A DNA stretch of 64,000 nt from Burkholderia sp. HI2500 (GTDB taxonomy: Bacteria > Pseudomonadota > Gammaproteobacteria > Burkholderiales > Burkholderiaceae). The notes below the pieces were generated by a model that saw only the letters and a program-made list of their open reading frames with translations, was not told the origin of the DNA and made no database searches. The stretch spans positions 2,046,001 to 2,110,000 of the forward strand of contig NZ_NKFL01000004.1 of the NCBI RefSeq assembly GCF_002223055.1. The letters are read 5' to 3'. The position numbers were made by a program, and so were the translations under genes. Positions 1 to 8,926 of the stretch are shown piece by piece (within the stretch, counting starts at the first letter, position 1; each line of letters begins with the position of its first letter).

Positions 1-405
1 ATCGAGCAGGTGCTCGTGAACCTGATGAAGAACGCGGCCGAAGCGATGGCCGACGTGAAGCCGGCGTCGGTGGACGGCGTGATCCGCGTCGTCGCCGACA
101 TCGAGGCGGGCTTCGTCGACATCCGCGTGATCGACCAGGGCCCGGGCGTCGACGAAGCGACCGCCGAGCGCCTGTTTGAACCGTTTTACAGCACCAAGTC
201 CGATGGCATGGGCATGGGGCTGAACATCTGCCGTTCGATCATCGAATCGCATCGGGGGCGTCTGTGGGTGGTCAACAACGTCGAGCCGGATGGCCGCATA
301 TCCGGCGCAACGTTCCACTGCAGCCTGCCCATTGGGGAACCCGCTGATCTCGGCCAAGGGGGGCGCGAGGCATCGGCATCACATACCGTTACGGGAGAAC
401 TATGA
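1..405 (+). CDS. Sensor histidine kinase, FixL-like (C-terminal end only)
   Basis: The reading frame is open from base 1, so the 5' part lies outside the window. The visible part is a GHKL ATPase domain: an N box (NLMKNAAEAM) at the very start, a G1 box (VIDQGPGVDE), an F region (LFEPFYSTKSDGMGMGL) and the helix that follows. This is the catalytic domain of a membrane or PAS-type sensor kinase. Its stop codon overlaps the start of the response regulator at 402 (ATGA), so the two are translationally coupled and almost certainly partners. The next gene is FixJ-type, which makes a FixL-like kinase the best guess, but the sensor domain cannot be seen and the signal is unknown. Confidence 0.85.
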   Translation: MEQVLVNLMKNAAEAMADVKPASVDGVIRVVADIEAGFVDIRVIDQGPGVDEATAERLFEPFYSTKSDGMGMGLNICRSIIESHRGRLWVVNNVEPDGRISGATFHCSLPIGEPADLGQGGREASASHTVTGEL

Positions 406-1040
406 ATAGCCCTGTCACCACCACTCAGGAAACCGTCTTTGTCGTTGACGACGACGAGGCCGTACGGGACTCGCTGCGCTGGCTGCTGGAGGCGAACGGC
501 TATCGCGTGCAATGCTTCTCGAGCGCCGAGCAGTTCCTCGATGCCTACCAGCCTGCCCAGCAGGCCGGCCAGATCGCGTGCCTGATCCTCGACGTCCGGA
601 TGTCGGGCATGAGCGGCCTCGAACTGCAGGAGCGCCTGATTGCCGACAATGCCGCGCTGCCGATCATCTTCGTCACGGGTCACGGCGACGTGCCGATGGC
701 CGTCTCGACGATGAAAAAGGGTGCGATGGACTTTATCGAGAAACCGTTCGACGAAGCCGAGCTGCGCAAGCTCGTCGAGCGGATGCTCGACAAGGCCCGA
801 AGCGAAAGCAAGAGCGTCCAGGAACAGCGTGCCGCGAGCGAACGCCTGTCGAAGCTGACCGCGCGCGAGCAGCAGGTGCTCGAACGGATCATCGCGGGCC
901 GCCTGAACAAGCAGATCGCCGACGATCTCGGCATCAGCATCAAGACGGTCGAAGCGCACCGCGCGAACATCATGGAAAAGCTCAACGTCAACACGGTGGC
1001 TGACCTGCTGCGCCTCGCGCTGTCGAAGAAGCAGGCCTGA
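402..1040 (+). CDS. Two-component response regulator, FixJ/NarL type
   Basis: A 212-residue protein with an N-terminal receiver domain (acidic pocket VDDDE near residue 16, phosphoacceptor D64 in LILDVRMSGM, conserved Thr and Lys in FVTGHGDV and FIEKPF). A LuxR-type helix-turn-helix follows, starting around residue 147 (LTAREQQVLERI, then KQIADDLGISIKTVEAH). The GHGDVPMAVSTMKKGAMDF segment is characteristic of the FixJ group. The start overlaps the kinase stop and has GGGAGA just upstream. It is a DNA-binding regulator controlled by the preceding kinase; its targets cannot be inferred from the window. Confidence 0.9.
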   Translation: MNSPVTTTQETVFVVDDDEAVRDSLRWLLEANGYRVQCFSSAEQFLDAYQPAQQAGQIACLILDVRMSGMSGLELQERLIADNAALPIIFVTGHGDVPMAVSTMKKGAMDFIEKPFDEAELRKLVERMLDKARSESKSVQEQRAASERLSKLTAREQQVLERIIAGRLNKQIADDLGISIKTVEAHRANIMEKLNVNTVADLLRLALSKKQA

Positions 1041-1204
1041 GCGAGCGCCGGCCGCGGCGGCGCTGCCCGCCCGGCCCGCAGCCAGCCCTGGCCGCCCCGC
1101 GCGATGCGGCCCACTCGCGCGGCGGCGGCCTTTCTCCCGGCGCACGAGCGCCGCGGCCATGACGCTTCCTGCTTATTCGCTGTCGGACGGCGGCAGGCGA
1201 ACGG

Positions 1205-1210
1205 TATAAT
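1205..1210 (+). promoter_or_regulatory. Candidate -10 box of the folD promoter
   Basis: A perfect TATAAT lies 68 bp upstream of the folD start codon in an otherwise very GC-rich stretch. No good -35 hexamer is found 16-18 bp upstream, so the assignment rests on the -10 alone. Confidence 0.45.
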
Positions 1211-1278
1211 CGCGTGCTTTGCTGCGACGCTTCGGGCGCCGCACGACCGCATTCCAACTTCCCGGCAGGACCACCACC

Positions 1279-2139
1279 ATGACAGCCCTCCTCATCGACG
1301 GCAACGCCCTTTCGAAGACCCTGCGCGCACAGGCCGCCGAACGCGCCGCCGCCCTGACCGCACGCGGCCACCAGCCCGGTCTCGCGGTGATCCTCGTCGG
1401 CGCCAACCCGGCAAGCGAAGTCTACGTGCGCAACAAGATCAAGGCGTGCGAGGACAACGGTTTCTTCTCGCTGAAGGACGCGTACCCGGACACGCTGTCG
1501 GAAGCCGACCTGCTCGCGCACATCGACGCGCTGAACCGCGATCCGAAGATCCACGGCATCCTCGTCCAGTTGCCGCTGCCCAAGCACATCGACAGCCACA
1601 AGGTGATCGAGGCGATCGCACCGGAAAAGGACGTCGACGGCTTCCACGTCGCGAACGCCGGCGCGCTGATGACCGGCAAGCCGCTGTTCCGCCCGTGCAC
1701 GCCGTACGGCGTGATGAAGATGTTCGAGGCGCACGACATCCCGCTGCAGGGCGCGAACGCGGTCGTGATCGGCCGCTCGAACATCGTCGGCAAGCCGATG
1801 GCGATGATGCTGCTCGACGCCGGCGCGACCGTGACGATCTGCCACAGCAAGACGCGCGACCTCGCCGCGCACACGCGGCAGGCCGACATCGTGGTCGCCG
1901 CAGTCGGCAAGCGCAACATCCTGACCGCCGACATGGTGAAGCCCGGCGCGACGGTGATCGACGTCGGCATGAACCGCGACGACGCGGGCAAGCTGTGCGG
2001 CGACGTCGACTTCGCGGGCGTGAAGGAAGTGGCCGGCCACATCACGCCGGTGCCGGGCGGTGTCGGCCCGATGACCATCACGATGCTGCTGATCAACACG
2101 ATCGAAGCCGCCGAGCGCGCCGCCGACGCGGCCGCCTGA
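1279..2139 (+). CDS. folD: Bifunctional methylenetetrahydrofolate dehydrogenase / methenyltetrahydrofolate cyclohydrolase
   Basis: FolD interconverts 5,10-methylene-, 5,10-methenyl- and 10-formyl-tetrahydrofolate with NADP in the cytoplasm. The 286-residue protein is standard length. Visible signatures are the substrate motif around [10 protein letters not shown] with the catalytic Lys, [11 protein letters not shown], the PEKDVDGFH and PCTPYG segments, the dinucleotide-binding [11 protein letters not shown] and the closing PGGVGPMTI motif. The frame could open upstream, but the ATG at 1279 fits the family N-terminus ([13 protein letters not shown]). It is a single-gene unit downstream of a TATAAT at 1205. 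Confidence 0.97.
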   Translation: MTALLIDGNALSKTLRAQAAERAAALTARGHQPGLAVILVGANPASEVYVRNKIKACEDNGFFSLKDAYPDTLSEADLLAHIDALNRDPKIHGILVQLPLPKHIDSHKVIEAIAPEKDVDGFHVANAGALMTGKPLFRPCTPYGVMKMFEAHDIPLQGANAVVIGRSNIVGKPMAMMLLDAGATVTICHSKTRDLAAHTRQADIVVAAVGKRNILTADMVKPGATVIDVGMNRDDAGKLCGDVDFAGVKEVAGHITPVPGGVGPMTITMLLINTIEAAERAADAAA

Positions 2140-2258
2140 GCCCCTGCATCATTCAGCCGGCGTGCGGTTCCGCGCGCCGGCGCCTCGCCGGCCGCACCGC
2201 ACTGCGTCGGTCGCGCCATCAAACGACTCCACCCCGCATCCGACCCCGCGTCAATCGC

Positions 2259-2277
2259 ATCGTTAGAAACTAACGAT
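2259..2277. promoter_or_regulatory. Inverted repeat upstream of prlC
   Basis: ATCGTTAG and CTAACGAT form perfect 8-bp arms around AAA, 106 bp before the prlC start. The flanking bases are AT-rich compared with the region. It could be an operator or a small hairpin; no T-tract follows, so it is not a standard terminator for folD. Confidence 0.4.
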
Positions 2278-2382
2278 TGGAAAGCGCGCGATGCGCCCCA
2301 ATAATGTCGATATCGGGCGCCGCGTTGCCTTGCGCGCCTACCCTTTTCACTCCGGTTCATCCGGCAACAGACAGGGAGTCTT

Positions 2383-4470
<2,088 letters not shown>

Positions 4471-4503
4471 GCGGGCCGCCAGCGCGTTCGGCTGCATGTG
4501 AGC

Positions 4504-4532
4504 AAAGGCACCGCTTCGGCGGTGCCTTTTTT
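4504..4532 (+). terminator. Rho-independent terminator of prlC
   Basis: GGCACCGC (4507-4514) pairs with GCGGTGCC (4519-4526) around a TTCG tetraloop, followed by TTTTTT at 4527-4532. AAA on the left side lets it act partly for dinB transcription in the other direction. The T-tract abuts the dinB stop codon. Confidence 0.85.
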
Positions 4533-5605
4533 CATGGCGCGGGCGACTCGTCGTCGAACAGCGAGAACTGCCCGTGGCGCTCGGCGGTATCTTCGTCGAT
4601 ACGCACGCCGACGCCGAGCAGCCGCACCGCCTGCGCCCGCCGTTGCAGCCCCTTCGCGAGCAGCGTGACGGCCGTGTCCGCATTCGTCGCATCGGCCACG
4701 CACTCGACCGTCGTGCGCTGGAAATCGGCGAAGCGGATCTTCACGTACAGCTTGCGGATCGAGCGCGCGGCGCCCGCCCGTTCGATCCGCGCGTCGAGTT
4801 GCACGACGAGGCGGCGGATTTCCTCCGCGCACTGCTCGAGCGTCGTCAGGTCGGTCACGTAGGTCGTCTCGACACTGACCGACTTGCGCTCCTGGTCGGC
4901 CTGCACGCGCCGCTCGTCGATCCCGCGCGACAGTTCGTACAACCGCCGCCCGAACGCGCCGAATTCGCGGTGCAGGTCGATCAACGGCCAGTCGCGCAAC
5001 TGCGCGCAAGTCTGGATGCCGAGCCGGTCGAGCCGCGTGGCCGTCACCTTGCCGACGCCGTGCAGCTTGCGCACCGGCAGCGCCGCGACGAACGCGTCGA
5101 TCTCGTGCGGTCGCACGACGAACAGCCCGTCGGGCTTGTTCCAGTCGGACGCGATCTTCGCGATGAACTTGTTCGGCGCAACGCCGGCCGACACGGTCAC
5201 GCCGACCGTGTCGAACACGCGCTGGCGGATCTCCCGTGCAATCAGCGTGGCACTCCCCTGGCACCGCTCCGACCCGCTGACGTCGAGGTACGCCTCGTCG
5301 AGCGACAGCGGCTCGACGTCGGGCGTGTAGTCGCGATAGATCGCCATGATCTGCCGCGATGCCGCGCGGTACTTGTCCATCGCGGTCGGCAGGATCAGCA
5401 GGTCCGGGCACTTGCGCATCGCCAGCGCCGACGACATCGCCGAATGCACGCCGTAGCGCCGCGCCTCGTAGTTGCAGGTCGCGATCACGCCACGCTGGTC
5501 GGGCCGGCCGCCGACCGCGAGCGGCCGGTTGCGCAGCGACGGGTCGTCGCGCATCTCGACCGACGCGTAGAAGCAGTCGCAGTCGCAGTGAATGATCTTG
5601 CGCAT
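4532..5605 (-). CDS. dinB: DNA polymerase IV (Y-family translesion polymerase)
   Basis: A 357-residue error-prone polymerase acting at stalled forks. It starts with the Y-family signature IIHCDCDCFYASVEMRDD and carries the second catalytic motif LSLDEAYLDVSG, the GVAPNKFIAKIASDW segment and the HhH region KLHGVGKVTATRL. Upstream in-frame codons remain open, and a GTG at 5671 is a possible alternative. I chose the ATG at 5605 because the promoter and LexA box at 5681-5709 would place a 5671 start almost at the transcription start. SOS control is indicated by that box. Confidence 0.93.
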   Translation of the reverse strand: MRKIIHCDCDCFYASVEMRDDPSLRNRPLAVGGRPDQRGVIATCNYEARRYGVHSAMSSALAMRKCPDLLILPTAMDKYRAASRQIMAIYRDYTPDVEPLSLDEAYLDVSGSERCQGSATLIAREIRQRVFDTVGVTVSAGVAPNKFIAKIASDWNKPDGLFVVRPHEIDAFVAALPVRKLHGVGKVTATRLDRLGIQTCAQLRDWPLIDLHREFGAFGRRLYELSRGIDERRVQADQERKSVSVETTYVTDLTTLEQCAEEIRRLVVQLDARIERAGAARSIRKLYVKIRFADFQRTTVECVADATNADTAVTLLAKGLQRRAQAVRLLGVGVRIDEDTAERHGQFSLFDDESPAP

Positions 5606-5680
5606 GCGCGGCTGCGCGTCGGCCGGCGGCGGCACGTGCGGATCGGCAGGCGGAATGATGGTCGGGTTCACGGTGCCGAT

Positions 5681-5709
5681 ACTGTACAAAAACACAGTGC
5701 CGGTTTCAA
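5681..5709 (-). promoter_or_regulatory. dinB promoter with LexA (SOS) box
   Basis: CTGT-N8-ACAG at 5682-5697 matches the LexA consensus exactly. Read on the minus strand, TTGAAA (5704-5709) and TACAGT (5681-5686) are spaced by 17 bp, a good sigma-70 promoter. The box covers most of the spacer and the -10, so LexA binding would occlude RNA polymerase. The expected leader to the ATG at 5605 is about 70 nt. Confidence 0.85.
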
Positions 5710-5833
5710 CTGTCGCGTGCGGCCGGGCCCGGCGGCGCCGTACTGGCCCGCCTTGCGCGGATCGTACCGGCCGGGCACGGACAGCCGCGCCTATACTCGT
5801 CTGCCGCAAGACACGAAACGCAAAAGGTGACGG

Positions 5834-6526
5834 ATGAAGACGATCGGACTGATCGGCGGGATGAGCTGGGAATCGTCGGCCGAGTACTACCGGATGATCA
5901 ATCGCCATTCGAAGGCGTTGCATGGTGGACACCACAACGCGAAGAGCGTGCTGGTCACGGTCGATTTCGCGGAGATCGAAGCGCTGCAGCGCACGCACGA
6001 CTGGGCCGCGCTCGGCGAACGGATGGCCGGCGCCGCACGACAGCTCGAAGCGGCCGGCGCCGATCTGGTCGTGCTGACCACCAATACGATGCATCGCGTC
6101 TGCGATGCGATCGAAGCCGCGGTGAAGTTGCCGTTCCTGCACATCGCCGATCCGACCGGCACTGCGCTGCGCGATGCGGGCGTCGAGCGCGTCGCGCTGC
6201 TCGGCACGCGCTACACGATGGAGCTGCCGTTCTACGCGGAGCGGCTGCGCGGGAAGTTCGGGATGGAGGTGCTGGTGCCGGACGAACGCGGGCGCGACGA
6301 CGTGCACCGGATCATCTACGACGAGCTGTGCCACGGCATCGTCTCGCCGGAATCGCGCGCGACGTACGTGACGATCATCGAGGAACTGGCCCGGCGCGGT
6401 GCGCAGGCCGTGATCCTCGGCTGCACGGAAATCACGCTGCTGATCGGCGCGGACGACTCGCCGCTGCCGGTGTTCGATACGACCGCGCTGCATGCGAAGG
6501 CGGCGGTCGAGTGGGCGGCGCGCTGA
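5834..6526 (+). CDS. Aspartate/glutamate racemase family protein
   Basis: A 230-residue cofactor-independent amino-acid racemase. The start MKTIGLIGGMSWESSAEYY is typical. Racemases of this family use two thiols; here the first position is threonine (VVLTTNTMH, near residue 84) and the second is cysteine (VILGCTEI, near residue 197). That Thr/Cys pair is the pattern known from E. coli YgeA-type enzymes. Substrate (Asp, Glu or another amino acid) cannot be decided from sequence alone. It stands alone, facing the initiator tRNA gene. Confidence 0.88.
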   Translation: MKTIGLIGGMSWESSAEYYRMINRHSKALHGGHHNAKSVLVTVDFAEIEALQRTHDWAALGERMAGAARQLEAAGADLVVLTTNTMHRVCDAIEAAVKLPFLHIADPTGTALRDAGVERVALLGTRYTMELPFYAERLRGKFGMEVLVPDERGRDDVHRIIYDELCHGIVSPESRATYVTIIEELARRGAQAVILGCTEITLLIGADDSPLPVFDTTALHAKAAVEWAAR

Positions 6527-6549
6527 TCGCTGCCGCGCGGAAAACAAAA

Positions 6550-6570
6550 AACCCGGCACGGGGCCGGGTT
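6550..6570 (-). terminator. Terminator of the initiator tRNA gene
   Basis: AACCCGGC (6550-6557) pairs with GCCGGGTT (6563-6570). On the minus strand the hairpin is followed by TTTTTGTTTT, so it terminates transcription of the tRNA-fMet gene located just upstream on that strand. Confidence 0.75.
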
Positions 6571-6623
6571 CCTGTCGACGAAGCGCGCATCGGTCACTTG
6601 CGCTGCACATCGTCTGGTGTGCT

Positions 6624-6700
<77 letters not shown>

Positions 6701-6712
6701 TCAGAGAAATAA

Positions 6713-6741
6713 ATTATAGGGTGAGGAAGTACTCACGTCAA
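6713..6741 (-). promoter_or_regulatory. Promoter of tRNA-fMet
   Basis: On the minus strand, TTGACG (6736-6741) and a perfect TATAAT (6713-6718) are 17 bp apart, placing the start about 6 nt before the mature tRNA 5' end. Confidence 0.85.
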
Positions 6742-6883
6742 TACTTTTGTCACAATTTCTTCCCGGTTCATCGAAACGGCTGCGCGCGGCGCCTCCCCCG
6801 CCCCGCACGAAGCGCTCGTTCGCGCCCCGTGCTCGCGGTAAGATGGCGGCCTTCGCATTCACCCCGCACGCACACTCCCGTTC

Positions 6884-6900
6884 ATGAAAATCGCCACCTG
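6884..6900 (+). repeat. attL core (17-bp direct repeat)
   Basis: ATGAAAATCGCCACCTG, identical to 16554-16570. It sits behind the native upstream region of xth. The interrupted frame now continues into the element for ten more codons (MKIATC...), stopping at 6932-6934. Confidence 0.85.
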
Positions 6901-6934
6901 CTATCGTCATTCGAACGTTGCTGAACAAAGATAG
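6884..6934 (+). pseudogene. xth 5' remnant: 16-residue fusion reading frame at the left junction
   Basis: The first six codons derive from xth (M K I A T and the start of W, now C), the next ten from the element, followed by TAG. This short frame keeps the native xth upstream region and start codon but encodes no nuclease. It is a by-product of integration. Confidence 0.6.
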
Positions 6935-6983
6935 GCAACGGGTCGTCGTAAAACCCTGTATTTTCAAGGGAATGGCGTTTCCC

Positions 6984-6999
6984 AACGTCAAGTGACGTT
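6984..6999. repeat. Inverted repeat upstream of the integrase
   Basis: AACGTCA-AG-TGACGTT, 7-bp perfect arms, 62 bp before the integrase start. A plausible operator or recombination accessory site. Confidence 0.4.
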
Positions 7000-7019
7000 T
7001 TGCCAAATCAAGCCCAAAA

Positions 7020-7059
7020 CTGTATATTCGCCTGTATATCAACCAACCGATATACAGGC
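7020..7059. promoter_or_regulatory. Triple CTGTATAT array directly before the integrase start
   Basis: CTGTATAT occurs at 7020-7027 and 7032-7039, and its reverse complement at 7050-7057. GCCTGTATAT (7030-7039) and ATATACAGGC (7050-7059) form perfect 10-bp arms with a 10-bp spacer ending one base before the ATG at 7061. TGTATATC recurs near the right end at 16482-16489. The sites could be arm-type integrase sites, an int operator, or both. Confidence 0.5.
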
Positions 7060-7060
7060 C

Positions 7061-8260
7061 ATGCACTCCTACGCCACCAAGCTATCTGACACGACGTGCA
7101 AGAGCGCGAAGAAGCGTGAGCGCGACTACACGCTGCCAGATGGCGGCGGCCTTCATTTGCTAGTCAAGAAAAACGGTTCACGCCTGTGGCAATACCGCGC
7201 CGCCGTGATGGGCAAGCCCATCCTGGTGTCGCTGGGCGCGTACCCCGACATTGGGCTGGCAGAAGCGCGACGTAAGCACCAGGACGCCCGCAAGCTGGTG
7301 GCCCAAGGTATCCATCCGACCGAGCATCGAAAGCGCCAGGAAGCCGAGCAAAAGGCGGCCGAGCTGCAGCGCCAAGCAGGATCATTCCGTGCTATGTGTG
7401 CCGCCTGGCGTATGCGAACAGACGGCGCATTGCGGCCCGCGTCGATTGCCCAGCGCGAGCGCGAGATAACCAAACACTTGATGCCGAAGCTGGGCGACCG
7501 CCTGATGACGGACGTTACTCGGTTTGAACTAGCCGAATTGTTGAAGGACGTCTCCGCGAAGACGCCCGAAGTCGCCCATAACCTACGCACGTACCTAAGT
7601 GCGATATGGGAACAGGCAGCCGACCACGGAATTGTGCCCGCCAACATCGTCCCGCTGAAGCTGACCGGCAGAGGCCCGAAGGAGAATCACGCCGCGCTGA
7701 AGATCGACCGTCTGGGCGACTTCCTGCGCGCGCTGGATTCCGACCCTGCCGACCTGCAGGGGAAGATCGCAATTCGGCTCATTGTCCTGAACGCTGCGCG
7801 CAAGAGCGAGGTAATCGGCGGCCAGTGGTCGGAAATCAATTTCGATGCCGCAGAGTGGCGTATCCCCCCGGAACGCATGAAAGGCGCGAAAGAACATGTC
7901 GTGCCGCTGTCGCGCCAGTCCGTTGCACTCTTGCGCCAGCTGCGCGCCCTATCTGGTGGCGATGTGATGTTTCCGAACCGGCGCGACCCTAAGCGTCCGA
8001 TGGCTGATCGGAGCATCAACAACATCATGGACCGCATGGGGTTCACGGAAGAGGCAAAGCCGCACGGATTTCGTGCGCTGTTCAGCACGTATTGGCACGA
8101 AGCCCAGGAACCGCACGACGTGATCGAGTTGTGTTTGGCGCATAGCGTCGGCTCTACGGTGAGCCGCGCCTACAACCGCGCCCAGTTGCTGGATGAGCGC
8201 CGCGCGCTGCTGCAGCGCTGGGCCGATTTAGTCGATGATCTATCACGCGCGCCTACATAA
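7061..8260 (+). CDS. Tyrosine recombinase (P4-type integrase)
   Basis: A 399-residue site-specific recombinase. The N-terminal arm-binding domain shows the P4-integrase pattern (LPDGGGLHLLVKKNG, LGAYPDIGLAEARRK). A core-binding domain follows, then the catalytic domain with the first Arg in LNAARKSEV, HGFRALFST (H-x-x-R) and the nucleophile Tyr in VSRAYNRA. I chose the ATG at 7061 because it follows the family N-terminus; 23 further in-frame codons upstream lie over the repeat array. It should catalyse integration and excision at the xth repeat. A strong terminator follows. Confidence 0.95.
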   Translation: MHSYATKLSDTTCKSAKKRERDYTLPDGGGLHLLVKKNGSRLWQYRAAVMGKPILVSLGAYPDIGLAEARRKHQDARKLVAQGIHPTEHRKRQEAEQKAAELQRQAGSFRAMCAAWRMRTDGALRPASIAQREREITKHLMPKLGDRLMTDVTRFELAELLKDVSAKTPEVAHNLRTYLSAIWEQAADHGIVPANIVPLKLTGRGPKENHAALKIDRLGDFLRALDSDPADLQGKIAIRLIVLNAARKSEVIGGQWSEINFDAAEWRIPPERMKGAKEHVVPLSRQSVALLRQLRALSGGDVMFPNRRDPKRPMADRSINNIMDRMGFTEEAKPHGFRALFSTYWHEAQEPHDVIELCLAHSVGSTVSRAYNRAQLLDERRALLQRWADLVDDLSRAPT

Positions 8261-8268
8261 TCAGACAG

Positions 8269-8291
8269 CCCCCGCCTATTGCGGGGGTTTT
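8269..8291 (+). terminator. Terminator downstream of the integrase
   Basis: CCCCCGC (8269-8275), loop CTATT, GCGGGGG (8281-8287), then TTTT. It isolates the integrase from the alpA/primase operon. Confidence 0.85.
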
Positions 8292-8301
8292 CTTGCATGC
8301 C

Positions 8302-8315
8302 TGCGTTTAAACGCA
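8302..8315. promoter_or_regulatory. 14-bp perfect palindrome upstream of the AlpA-like gene
   Basis: TGCGTTTAAACGCA is fully symmetric and lies 15 bp before the 19-bp repeat at 8330 and 93 bp before the alpA-like start. It looks like an operator for a dimeric repressor; no repressor gene is obvious in the element. Confidence 0.4.
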
Positions 8316-8329
8316 TTGGCATGCGCAGC

Positions 8330-8348
8330 GGAAATTTTCTGAGAATAC
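8330..8348 (+). repeat. Copy 1 of a 19-bp sequence shared by both element operons
   Basis: GGAAATTTTCTGAGAATAC, 18 of 19 bases identical to 11638-11656, on the same strand. Copy 1 ends 59 bp before the alpA-like gene and contains the dyad TTCTGAGAA. Likely a regulatory or promoter-proximal site. Confidence 0.5.
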
Positions 8349-8407
8349 TTGGCATCGCTGCACGTCGATGATGGCCCCATGCAAACCAAAAAGGATGCGG
8401 GAACATC

Positions 8408-8599
8408 ATGCAAGCAAACCTCAACGTCATTCGCATGCCCAAGGTGATGGAAAAGACTGGCCTGAGCCGTGGTGGCGTGTATTACGCAATGCATCACTCG
8501 GGGCTGCCTAAGCAAATATCGCTGGGAAAACGCGCCTCCGGTTGGATCGAGGCAGAAATCGATTCGTGGATCAAGTCGCGCGCCGATGCGCGGCAATAA
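8408..8599 (+). CDS. AlpA-family regulator / excisionase
   Basis: A 63-residue winged-helix protein with the AlpA pattern: RMPKVMEKTGLSRGGVYYAM, LPKQISLGKRASGWIEAEID and a basic tail. AlpA-type proteins in P4-like elements act as transcription activators or directionality factors for excision. It is the first gene of the alpA-primase operon, and GGGAA precedes its ATG. Confidence 0.88.
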   Translation: MQANLNVIRMPKVMEKTGLSRGGVYYAMHHSGLPKQISLGKRASGWIEAEIDSWIKSRADARQ

Positions 8600-8620
8600 A
8601 AAGGGAGCGTCCACCTACTG

Positions 8621-8926
8621 ATGAAAGCTCCCGAAAATTTGATGCGTGACGGCAATAATTATAGCATTCCTAATCGACGTGGACGCCAGCCTTCGCGTGT
8701 ATCACCACGCAGCGATTACCGGCTGTTCTGGCGTTTCACCTGCGCTCGCACTGCAGCAGATTTCTACCCTGCCGCCGTCGCGCTTGCCAGCAAGCTGCTG
8801 AAGCGCGGACAGGATGCCGCTGACATTGCCATCGACATGGAATTCCTCGCGCGTCGCGCTGGGTTCTCCGGCTTCGTGCTGCCTGTCGTGGCCGACTTGT
8901 CGCTGATGACGCGGGGTGCTGCATGA
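8621..8926 (+). CDS. Hypothetical protein of the satellite replication operon
   Basis: A 101-residue basic protein between the AlpA-like gene and the primase, with its stop overlapping the primase start (ATGA). The N-terminal third is polar and rich in Arg and Asn; the C-terminal two thirds look helical (AADFYPAAVALASKLLKRG, then VVADLSLMTRG). I do not recognise a family. Position suggests a role in replication or its control. Confidence 0.65.
   Translation: MKAPENLMRDGNNYSIPNRRGRQPSRVSPRSDYRLFWRFTCARTAADFYPAAVALASKLLKRGQDAADIAIDMEFLARRAGFSGFVLPVVADLSLMTRGAA

Noticed and set aside
5606..5671. An N-terminal extension of DinB from the GTG at 5671
   Set aside because: It would add a Pro-rich tail not seen in the family and place the start about 3 nt from the predicted transcription start.
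8621..8926. Assigning the 101-residue protein as a repressor
   Set aside because: No helix-turn-helix or other DNA-binding pattern can be seen; only its position is known.
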